From: Lysobacterales bacterium
GTDB taxonomy: Bacteria > Pseudomonadota > Gammaproteobacteria > Xanthomonadales > Xanthomonadaceae
Assembly: GCA_017302135.1 (NCBI GenBank)
Contig: JAFLDZ010000007.1
Coordinates: 62,001-126,000 of the forward strand
Direction of reading: 5' to 3'
Length of the DNA stretch: 64,000 bases
Below the pieces are notes generated by a model. The model was not told the DNA's origin. It ran no database searches and was given only the letters and a program-made list of their open reading frames with translations. The stretch's first letter is position 1; each line of letters begins with the position of its first letter. Below are positions 36,324-46,120 of the stretch, in pieces. Made by a program: the position numbers and the translations under genes.

Positions 36324-38195
36324 TCAGAGCAGCGAATGCTGGAAGTCGAAATCCATCGCGTCGGCGGCGCGCTGGACCAGATCGCCCTGGATGAAATCGA
36401 TTCCGCTGAGCCACAGCGTCGCTGCGGTCTGCGGATCCTCGACATGCTGGCCGATGACCTGCAGGCCGAGCAGATGCGCACGCTCGATCGCCAGCCGCAT
36501 CTCGTCCTGGATCGCCTGCTGGTCGATCTTGTTGGTGTAATGCGGAGACAGGCGGACATAGCTCAGCGGAAGCTGCGACAAGAGTGCGTCGGCCTCGGCA
36601 TTGGTCTGGTACTGGCCCAGACACAGGCGGACACCGGCGCTCACCATCCGCTGGCAGAATTCGCGCAGCAGCACCGAATGCACCAGCGCGTCGGCCAACC
36701 GTACATCGACCACCAACTGCTTGCCCTCGATGCCCAGATCGGCAAGCGAGGTCAACAGCCACTGCGCATAGCCGTCCTGGCCCAGGCTCCGCGCCGCCTG
36801 CGGTACGAACAGCCGCGCGGACTTGGTCCCGCGTTGTTCACCCAGGATCGCGATGGCCCGGGTCATGACCCGGCGGTCGATTTCATGCACCAGCCCGGCG
36901 CGTTCCGCCAGCGGTACGATTTCAGCGGCGGTATGCAACTGTCCACTGCCGTCGCGCAGCCGGACCAGGGTCTGGTATTGGACATGATCGCCGCCGACCA
37001 CCGAAACGATCGGTTGGAACGCCAGCTCGAGACGTTCGTTCTTCAATGCATCCTGCAGTTGGGCGAGCAGCTTCGCGGCTTGTTCCGAGACCGCATCGGA
37101 CTGTGGCCGGTAGGCGGCGATCGCGTTCGGCTCGTTGCGCGCCAGCCGCAGCGCTTCCTCGGCGGCCCCGAGCGCGGTGCCCGCATCCTTGAAGCCCAGC
37201 GCCAGATCGACGTAACCCACGCAGGCGCGCAGGCGGATGTTGTCGCCGTTGATCGCAAGATTCTGGCCGACGAAAACATCGCGCAACTGCCGCGCCCAGA
37301 CCGCATGGCGATCGGGCGGCAGGCCCGGCCAATACACCACGAAGGTGTTGTCGTTGAGCCGCGAGGCCGGGTGTTCGCCGGCGACCGTTGCGATGAGCCG
37401 CCCGGCGTCGGTGAGGATCGCGTCGAGCGCGGCATAGCCATAGTGCTCGCGCAGTGCGGACGTGCCCTCGATCACCACGAAATGCACCGCACCGATGGTC
37501 TGCTGCGGGAACGCCAGCGCCAACTGCTGCAGCATGTAGGTGCGGGTGAGCAGGCCAGTGGCCGGGTGTCGGCGGACTTCCTGCTCGCGCTGCAGCTTGA
37601 GCGCGCGGGCCCGGCGCACGCGGTTCTCCACCGCGGCGATCAGATGCCGCGGACGGACCGGTTTGCTGAGGTAATCGTCGGCGCCGCTGTCGAGCACTTC
37701 GAGATGGCTTTCGGGGTTGGTGTCGCCGGTCAGGAACACCACCGGCATGTGCGCGTACGCAGGGTTGCTGCGGATCAGCGCGGTCAGCTCGATGCCGCTC
37801 ATGCCGGGCATATGCAGATCCATCAGCACCAGATCGGGATGGAAGCGATCCAGGGTGGCCATGGTTTCGCTGGCCACCTGAACGACTTCCGCGTCCATGC
37901 CAGACCCTTTGAGCACGCCCTGCGCGAACATCGCCTGGCTGCGGTCGTCTTCGACGATGAGGATGCGGTAGGCGGGTTCCCCCTGTTCGACCGGTACCAC
38001 CTGCGGCGTGGCTTCGACCCCAGCGGGTTCCGCCGCCATGGGATCGACGAGTTGAGGCATGGCCGGTGGCGGTGCGTCTTCGCACCAGCGGCGCCAGTAG
38101 CCGGCTGGCGGAGATTCTGCGCGCAACTGCGCGCCGGGGCCGCTGGTTCGGCCGCCGAATGCGGAGGCACTGCGCTCGTGAGGAACAAAAGACAT
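36324..38195 (-). CDS. REC - degenerate GGDEF - degenerate EAL regulator (FimX-like architecture)
   Basis: 623 aa from ATG 38195 with GGGAG 6 nt upstream. The receiver is intact (Asp in LVLMDLHMPGMSG; Thr/Lys in FLTGD, YLSKPVRP). The cyclase region has lost GGDEF; the aligned site reads RLNDNTFVVYW. The EAL domain has QTL in place of EAL (YQTLVRLRDGSG) and lacks the usual metal-ligand pattern. It should therefore not make or hydrolyse c-di-GMP, but may bind it, as FimX does with its EVL site. An orphan 50-residue N-terminal tail is disordered. It lies 159 bp upstream of the hybrid kinase gene on the same strand. Confidence 0.85.
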   Translation of the reverse strand: MSFVPHERSASAFGGRTSGPGAQLRAESPPAGYWRRWCEDAPPPAMPQLVDPMAAEPAGVEATPQVVPVEQGEPAYRILIVEDDRSQAMFAQGVLKGSGMDAEVVQVASETMATLDRFHPDLVLMDLHMPGMSGIELTALIRSNPAYAHMPVVFLTGDTNPESHLEVLDSGADDYLSKPVRPRHLIAAVENRVRRARALKLQREQEVRRHPATGLLTRTYMLQQLALAFPQQTIGAVHFVVIEGTSALREHYGYAALDAILTDAGRLIATVAGEHPASRLNDNTFVVYWPGLPPDRHAVWARQLRDVFVGQNLAINGDNIRLRACVGYVDLALGFKDAGTALGAAEEALRLARNEPNAIAAYRPQSDAVSEQAAKLLAQLQDALKNERLELAFQPIVSVVGGDHVQYQTLVRLRDGSGQLHTAAEIVPLAERAGLVHEIDRRVMTRAIAILGEQRGTKSARLFVPQAARSLGQDGYAQWLLTSLADLGIEGKQLVVDVRLADALVHSVLLREFCQRMVSAGVRLCLGQYQTNAEADALLSQLPLSYVRLSPHYTNKIDQQAIQDEMRLAIERAHLLGLQVIGQHVEDPQTAATLWLSGIDFIQGDLVQRAADAMDFDFQHSLL

Positions 38196-38296
38196 CGAAG
38201 CTCCCTGCTTGAACACGCATTATGCGTGTTCACTCCATGTTGGGAAGCCTGCGAGGCACCGCCGCCGGCGAAGCGGTCGGCGATGCCGCCGAACGG

Positions 38297-38887
38297 TCAT
38301 TCGGTCGAGAGGATCCGCGAGACCCCGCGATACAGCTTGCGCCACAGCCACCAGACAACGAGGGCGATGGTCAGGCCGGTGCCGACCGCGACCGTGAGTG
38401 CGATCCAGGGATGCGACCACACCAGCGCCAGCCCGCCGATCACCGCAGTGTCCTCGGCGATCGAAGCGGTCCAGTTGCTGATCGGCTCCGGCGACGTATT
38501 GAGCAGCGCCCGTGTGCCGGACTTCAGCACGTGGCTGGTCAGCGCCGCGCCTGCGCCCGCCGCCATCATCCCGGCGCCTAGATCGCCATCCGGCGACATC
38601 GCCGCTGCGGCGAGAAAGGCGCCGGCCGGCACCCGCAGAAGGGTCTGCAGCAGGTCCCAGCCCGAATCCACGCCTGGAATCTTGTCGGCGAAGAACTCCG
38701 CCAGTGCCAACGCGCCGGAGACGCCCAGGACCCACGGCGAGGTGGTGGCTTCCAGGGCGGGCGGCAGATCCAGCCAGCCGAAAAAGCCGGCGATACCCAC
38801 ACCGAACACCGTGAGATAGGCGCGGACACCGGCCAGCCAGGCCAGCATGATGCCGATGGCGAATACGTGAGCTTCGGAAATGACCAT
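38297..38887 (-). CDS. DUF4126 membrane protein
   Basis: 196 aa from ATG 38887. Five or so hydrophobic segments including VFAIGIMLAWLAGVRAYLTV, FGVGIAGFFGWLDL and a C-terminal VGTGLTIALVVWWLWRKLYR. The mid-section VPAGAFLAAAAMSPDGDLGAG is conserved in DUF4126. Function unknown, inner membrane. Confidence 0.8.
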   Translation of the reverse strand: MVISEAHVFAIGIMLAWLAGVRAYLTVFGVGIAGFFGWLDLPPALEATTSPWVLGVSGALALAEFFADKIPGVDSGWDLLQTLLRVPAGAFLAAAAMSPDGDLGAGMMAAGAGAALTSHVLKSGTRALLNTSPEPISNWTASIAEDTAVIGGLALVWSHPWIALTVAVGTGLTIALVVWWLWRKLYRGVSRILSTE

Positions 38888-39021
38888 CTGTTTCCCCCAA
38901 CAACGCGCCCGATGGCATGACAGTCGGAGCGCGAGCCACGGCCAAGCGGGCCGCACGGGGGGACAGTATCAGAAGCCTTGCTTGACGAAGCCTTAAGGTC
39001 GTCGCGTTAGGATGGCGCCCC

Positions 39022-40230
39022 ATGAACGACACGCCCGACGACACCCTGCCCGAACGCCGACGCAGCGCGCCCCGCAAGGCGGCGAAGAGGTCGGTCGTGG
39101 TCAACGAGCCTGCGGTCCAGGCCATCCTCGACCAGGCGCTCCACCCCGAAACGAGGGTGGAAGCGGACACCGCGCCGGAGTCGCGAACGACGGCAAAGCG
39201 TCGCCCCCCGCGCAAGCGTGGAAAAAAAGCGAAGCCGCAACCGGTGGTCGAGGCCGCTGTTGCTGCTGCGGAAGCCGTACCAGAGCCGATACAGGCACCA
39301 GAGCCAGTACCAGAATCCCCACCTGTTGACGAAGACATCGCCATCGCCGCGGCCGTTGAAACGCCTGCGGAACCAGCATGCGGAGAAGACGATGCGGAGG
39401 CTGGACCGATCGCATCGGAGGATGTCGACGGACACGATGACCGGGCCTTTGACGATCCGCCGCCCGCCGACCACGCTCCAAAGGAGCATGCACCGACGGA
39501 CCATGCACCAACGGAGCATGTGCCTCCCGACGACGATCACCCGCCGATGTCGGAAACCGACCCGGAGCCCACCCATCATCACTGGGTTTACCTCGGGCTC
39601 GCGGTGTTCCTGCTCGCGCTGGCCTTCGGCCTGTGGGGCGTGTGGACGATCTGGTTGGCTGGCGGCGACCCCTTGAACCAGAGCGCGACCGCCCTGCGCG
39701 CGAGCAGCGACAAGCTGCGTCAGGAAGTGTCGACGCTGCGCCGTTCCGATCAGATCAGCCGCGAGGCCAACCGGGACCTGGAGCGTGCGCTTGCCGAGCG
39801 CGACGAGGAAATCGCCGGTCTGCGCGCCGATATCGCCTTTTATGAACGTTTCGTCGGCGCCACCGGCCAGCGTCGCGGCCTCAGCGTCCACGATCTCGAA
39901 ATGCAGTTGCAGAGCGGCGATGCGTGGCACTTCGTCGCAACCCTTACCCAGAACCTCAATCGTGGCGCGGTCAACACCGGACGGGTGACGCTGTCGATCG
40001 AAGGCACCCGCAACGACCGCCTCGAAAAGCTGTCGTGGTCGAGCCTGCGCAAGCAGGCCAACGCGCCCGGAACGGGCTATTCCTTCAAGTATTTCCAGCA
40101 GGTGGAAGGCGAAGTCATGCTGCCGAAGGATTTCAAGCCGCTGCGGGTGACGGTGCGGCTGGTGCCGGCGGGCGGCAGCGCGGTGGAACAATCCTTCCCA
40201 TGGCCCGAAACCGTGCGTGGCGGCGGCTGA
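39022..40230 (+). CDS. DUF6776-like membrane coiled-coil protein with His/Pro repeat
   Basis: 402 aa. Residues 1-190 are cytoplasmic, basic then Pro/Glu/Ala-rich, ending in short DHAP/EHAP repeats and HHH just before a single TM (YLGLAVFLLALAFGLWGVW). A coiled coil follows (SDKLRQEVSTLRRSD to ERDEEIAGLRADIAFYERFV), then a beta-rich C-terminal domain (LTQNLNRGAVNTGRVTLSIE, RVTVRLVPAGGSAVEQSFPW) characteristic of DUF6776. The C-terminal part would be periplasmic. Stands ahead of erpA. Function unknown. Confidence 0.7.
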   Translation: MNDTPDDTLPERRRSAPRKAAKRSVVVNEPAVQAILDQALHPETRVEADTAPESRTTAKRRPPRKRGKKAKPQPVVEAAVAAAEAVPEPIQAPEPVPESPPVDEDIAIAAAVETPAEPACGEDDAEAGPIASEDVDGHDDRAFDDPPPADHAPKEHAPTDHAPTEHVPPDDDHPPMSETDPEPTHHHWVYLGLAVFLLALAFGLWGVWTIWLAGGDPLNQSATALRASSDKLRQEVSTLRRSDQISREANRDLERALAERDEEIAGLRADIAFYERFVGATGQRRGLSVHDLEMQLQSGDAWHFVATLTQNLNRGAVNTGRVTLSIEGTRNDRLEKLSWSSLRKQANAPGTGYSFKYFQQVEGEVMLPKDFKPLRVTVRLVPAGGSAVEQSFPWPETVRGGG

Positions 40231-40311
40231 GCCGCCGGTCGCCGCGTCTGTGGGCATCCGCTCTCGTCTCTTCTCCTTGAACCCCGGGTCGCATCCCCCC
40301 ATTCTGTCGTC

Positions 40312-40689
40312 ATGGACACCCACACTTCAGCCCCCGACTCGCCTGCGGGCGATTCCCCGGCGCATCTGCTCGACTTCACCCCCGCCGCCGCCGCCAAGGT
40401 GCGCGAACTGATCCGCGAAGAAGGCAATCCCGCGCTCAAGCTGCGGGTCTACATCCAGGGCGGCGGCTGCTCCGGATTCCAGTACGGGTTCGAATTCGAC
40501 GAACAGCAGAACGAGGACGACTTCGCGGTCGCCACCGACGAGGTGACGCTGCTGGTCGACCCGCTGAGCCTGCAGTATCTGGTCGGTGCCCAGGTCGATT
40601 ACACCGAGAGCCTGCACGGCGCGCAGTTCGTGATCCGCAACCCGAATGCGAAAACCACCTGCGGCTGCGGCAGCAGTTTCAGCGCCTGA
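40312..40689 (+). CDS. erpA: Iron-sulfur cluster insertion protein
   Basis: 125 aa A-type carrier. Cluster cysteines in [11 protein letters not shown] and the C-terminal [10 protein letters not shown]. The fold begins at [16 protein letters not shown]. ErpA delivers [4Fe-4S] clusters to apoproteins, including isoprenoid enzymes. It is followed 8 bp later by nudC, so probably cotranscribed. Confidence 0.93.
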   Translation: MDTHTSAPDSPAGDSPAHLLDFTPAAAAKVRELIREEGNPALKLRVYIQGGGCSGFQYGFEFDEQQNEDDFAVATDEVTLLVDPLSLQYLVGAQVDYTESLHGAQFVIRNPNAKTTCGCGSSFSA

Positions 40690-40697
40690 TCCGGACG

Positions 40698-41645
40698 ATG
40701 CCGGGCGATCAACCACTACAGTCACGTTTCGCGTTCGTCGAGGGCGCGCTCGATCGCGCCGATGCGCTGCGCGACAACCCGGATGCGCTGCATGCCTACT
40801 GGCCGAACGCTCAGGTGTTGCTGGTCGACGGCGATGGCAAGACCCGGGTCGATGCGCAGGGTCGTCTCTTCACGTCGCGCGGCAGCGAGGTCGCGGCTGA
40901 GCACGGGCATGCGATCTTCCTCGGCATGCGCGGCGATGAGGCGTGGTTCGCGCAGACCGAGGCCGGTGTCGATGCCATGGCCGCCGCGCCCGCGTCCTTC
41001 GAGTCGACAGGCACGGCCGGCGATCGCGTCGATCTGCGCACCGCTGCGGCGACATGGTCGCCGTTCGAAGCGACCGTGTTCGCACAGGCGCGTGCGGTGC
41101 TCCACTGGCAGCAGCGCCACCGGTTCTGCGGCGCCTGCGGCGGCGCGCTCGCATTCCAGCGTGGCGGTTGGCAGGGCCGGTGCGCGCAGTGCGGGCTCGA
41201 ACACTATCCTCGAACCGATCCAGCGGTGATCGTCGCGGTCACCGACGGCGAACGTCTGCTGCTCGGCCGTCAGGCGAATTGGCCCCCGCGCCGTTATTCC
41301 ACGCTGGCCGGTTTCGTCGAGCCCGGCGAAACGCTCGAACAGACCGTCGCGCGCGAAGTGATGGAGGAATCCGCCGTGCGCGTGCGCAGCAGCCGTTACC
41401 TCGCCTCGCAGCCATGGCCGTTTCCCTCGTCGCTGATGCTCGGATTCATCGCCGACGCCGAACCCGACCCGCCGCAGGCCAACGAAGAGCTCGAAGATGC
41501 GCGCTGGTTCACCCACGACGAGGTCGGTGCGGCGCTGCGTGGCGAAACCGTCGAGTCCGGGCTGCTGCTGTCGCCATCCATGTCGATCTCGCGCTGGCTG
41601 ATCGAATGCTGGCATGCCGGCATCGACACCGGCCGCGTGGAATAG
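40698..41645 (+). CDS. nudC: NAD(+)/NADH diphosphatase, NAD-mRNA decapping enzyme
   Basis: 315 aa. Zinc ribbon FCGACGG...RCAQCG precedes the Nudix box GFVEPGETLEQTVAREVMEE and the NADH-specific SQPWPFPSSLML motif. It cleaves NAD(H) and NAD-capped RNA. It forms a tight cluster with erpA (8 bp) and ampE (9 bp). Confidence 0.94.
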   Translation: MPGDQPLQSRFAFVEGALDRADALRDNPDALHAYWPNAQVLLVDGDGKTRVDAQGRLFTSRGSEVAAEHGHAIFLGMRGDEAWFAQTEAGVDAMAAAPASFESTGTAGDRVDLRTAAATWSPFEATVFAQARAVLHWQQRHRFCGACGGALAFQRGGWQGRCAQCGLEHYPRTDPAVIVAVTDGERLLLGRQANWPPRRYSTLAGFVEPGETLEQTVAREVMEESAVRVRSSRYLASQPWPFPSSLMLGFIADAEPDPPQANEELEDARWFTHDEVGAALRGETVESGLLLSPSMSISRWLIECWHAGIDTGRVE

Positions 41646-41654
41646 ACTGCGGCC

Positions 41655-42602
41655 ATGTCAGCGACTCTGATCGCCGTGATCTTCGCGCTTGCGCTCGGCC
41701 ATCTCGCGCCGGGTCTGGCGGCCTCGGTGCGTCAATACGACTGGTTCGGCGTGTGGCTGCGTTGGCTCAATGCGCGCGGCGGCGATCATGTCGGCGATGT
41801 CGATGCACACGCGGGATTCTGGCGCGGCCGTTACGGCATCGCGCTGGCGTTGGTGCCGCCGGTGCTCCTGGTCGGCCTGTTCCAGTTCGCGCTGCATTCG
41901 CCACTGGCCGGTGTGGTTGGCCTGCTGTTCGGCGTCGCGGTGCTGTTCCACGTCTGGGGGCCGCGCGATCTCGATGCGGATGTCGCCGCCGTGCTCGATG
42001 CGGAGGACCCGGTCGCGCGCCGCGCTGCAGCGATCCGGTTGGGGGCGGCGCACTCCGGTGCGAATCCCGACAGCGGCCTCGGCGAATCCGCAGCGATGGT
42101 CGAAGGCGTATTCGCCAGCGCACTGCGTCGCTGGTTCGGCGTGCTGTTCTGGTTTCTGCTGCTCGGCGCGGTCGGTGCGATGCTGTACCGTCTTGCCGCG
42201 CTCGCGGCCGAAGGCGAATTCGCGGATGCCCTGCCTGCCTCCACTCGTGAAGGCGCGCGCCGTTTCTTCGCACTGCTCAATTGGCCGGTCGCGCAGGCGA
42301 TGACGCTCTCGCTCGCGCTGGTCGGGAATTTCGACACCGTTCTGGGCGTCTGGCGCGATGCCAACGGTGCTTCGCTGCGCTTGGATCACGCCCATCTCGG
42401 CGCCGCCGCCCGCGCCAGCGTGCGCTGCGAGATCGCCGAGGAAACGCAGGAATTCATCGAAGAAGGCGCCACCCCCGGCAATGCCTGGGTGCAACTCGGC
42501 GATGCCCCGGAACTGCGCGACGCGATGAGCCTGGTGTGGCGCATCCTGCTGCTGTGGCTCGCGATCCTCGCCCTGTTCGTCGTAGCGGGTTGGGTGAGCT
42601 GA
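41655..42602 (+). CDS. ampE: AmpE-like inner-membrane signalling modulator
   Basis: 315 aa. TMs at the N terminus (LIAVIFALALGHLAPGLAA), middle (ALVPPVLLVGLFQFAL; VVGLLFGVAVLFHVWGPRDL) and C terminus (ILLLWLAILALFVVAG). The RRWFGVLFWFLLLGAVGAML block is typical of AmpE, which is linked to beta-lactamase regulation alongside AmpD. No ampD or ampC is adjacent. The stop lies in a REP-like palindrome. Confidence 0.85.
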   Translation: MSATLIAVIFALALGHLAPGLAASVRQYDWFGVWLRWLNARGGDHVGDVDAHAGFWRGRYGIALALVPPVLLVGLFQFALHSPLAGVVGLLFGVAVLFHVWGPRDLDADVAAVLDAEDPVARRAAAIRLGAAHSGANPDSGLGESAAMVEGVFASALRRWFGVLFWFLLLGAVGAMLYRLAALAAEGEFADALPASTREGARRFFALLNWPVAQAMTLSLALVGNFDTVLGVWRDANGASLRLDHAHLGAAARASVRCEIAEETQEFIEEGATPGNAWVQLGDAPELRDAMSLVWRILLLWLAILALFVVAGWVS

Positions 42603-42880
42603 GGCCGCTTGCGCGGCACTGCCGCGCGGCCTCGGGGAACGCCCGGCGCGCTGCGCCGGGCCGGATGAGCTGACGCGGCTTGCGCGGCACTGCCGCGCGT
42701 GTCAGCGAACGCCCGCACATGGATGTGCGGGCAGGACGATCCGAAGCCTGTGTTGCATCGCCATGGATGGCAGCGGCGATATCGAGTTTAGCGGCCGCTT
42801 GCGCGGCATTGCCGCGCTTTGTCGGGGGCCTTGATGCCTGGATCAAGAGCTCGGGGCTGAAGCCCCTCCTACGACAGCGA
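42601..42880. repeat. Cluster of REP-like palindromes
   Basis: Three copies of palindromic core GCGCGGCAyTGCCGCGC at 42611-42627, 42682-42698 and 42801-42817, each with extra flanking stem. Two further hairpins (GCCCGGCGCGCTGCGCCGGG at 42640-42660; CGCCCGCACATGGATGTGCG at 42709-42730), and a GGGGCTGAAGCCCCTCCTAC motif at 42853-42872 that is widespread in Lysobacter/Stenotrophomonas intergenic DNA. No gene is visible. Confidence 0.8.
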
Positions 42881-43702
42881 TTACATTCTCGCCAACACCG
42901 CCTGGGTCGGCTTCGCCAGATTCAGCGTGTAGAAATGCAGCGATGGCGCGCCGCCATCGATCAGGCGTTTGCACATCGTCGCAACAAGGTCCGCCGCGAA
43001 TTCACGGATGCCGTCGGCATCGTCGCCCAGCGCCTGCATGCGTTTGCCCATCCAGCGCGGAATCTCGGCGCCGCAGCTCTCGGAGAAACGCTTGAGCTGG
43101 GTGAAGTTGGAGATCGGCATGATCCCTGGAACGACCGGCACCGTCACGCCCAGCTTGCGCACGTCGTCGACGAAGCGGAAATACGCATCCGGGTTGTAGA
43201 AATACTGGGTGATCGCGCCGTTGGCGCCGGCATCGATCTTGGTCTTGAAATGGCGCAGATCGGCCAGCGCGTCTTCGGCCTGCGGATGGGTTTCCGGATA
43301 CGCGCCGACTTCGATGTGGAAGTGGTCGCCGTGCTCGTCGCGGATGAACGCGATCAGGTCCGAAGCGTAGCGCAGGTCGCCGTGATGGCCCATGCCCGAC
43401 GGCAGATCGCCGCGCAGCGCGACCAGGCGCTTGCAGCCCAGTGCGCGATACAGCCGCAGCAGTTCGCGGATCTCCTCGCGGCTGCCGCCCATGCACGAGA
43501 CGTGCGGCGCCGCGTCGAAGCCATGCTCCTGCTTGAGGTGACGCACGGTCTCGGAGGTATAGCTGAGGGTCGAGCCGCCCGCGCCGAAGGTGCAGGACAC
43601 GTACTCGGGCGTGTGCGATTTCAGTCTCTGCGCGGTGCGGTCCAGCAGCGCGCGCTGCTCGTCGGTCTTGGGCGGGTAGAACTCGAACGAAATGGGGGGC
43701 AT
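42881..43702 (-). CDS. metF: 5,10-methylenetetrahydrofolate reductase
   Basis: 273 aa. The family N terminus ISFEFYPPKTDEQ with catalytic Glu, FAD-binding VALRGDLPSG and HPQAEDALADLRHFKTKIDA-type segment, and C-terminal APSLHFYTLNLAKPT. It makes 5-methyl-THF for methionine synthesis. ATG 43702 lacks a strong ribosome site. Functionally tied to ahcY at 50.4 kb, though not in operon. Confidence 0.95.
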   Translation of the reverse strand: MPPISFEFYPPKTDEQRALLDRTAQRLKSHTPEYVSCTFGAGGSTLSYTSETVRHLKQEHGFDAAPHVSCMGGSREEIRELLRLYRALGCKRLVALRGDLPSGMGHHGDLRYASDLIAFIRDEHGDHFHIEVGAYPETHPQAEDALADLRHFKTKIDAGANGAITQYFYNPDAYFRFVDDVRKLGVTVPVVPGIMPISNFTQLKRFSESCGAEIPRWMGKRMQALGDDADGIREFAADLVATMCKRLIDGGAPSLHFYTLNLAKPTQAVLARM

Positions 43703-43809
43703 CGCGTTGGCCTGGTCGATTCAGCGTCAATAATATCTCTTCATCGCGATCAATGTAAAAGACTGGTCGCCGACGGCGGGCCGCCCTGAAACGCAGACCC
43801 TGAAACGCA

Positions 43810-43838
43810 GACAGCCCGGGATCCGTTCCCGGGCTGTC
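43810..43838 (-). terminator. Hairpin after nirS
   Basis: 12-bp perfect stem with a 5-nt loop, 27 nt beyond the nirS stop. No T-tract. A tandem CCTGAAACGCAGA doublet lies at 43789-43813. Confidence 0.55.
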
Positions 43839-43865
43839 CGATACCGCTCTGTTGCGGTGTGCGGG

Positions 43866-46097
<2,232 letters not shown>

Positions 46098-46120
46098 TTA
46101 CACTGACCATCGTCCCTCCG

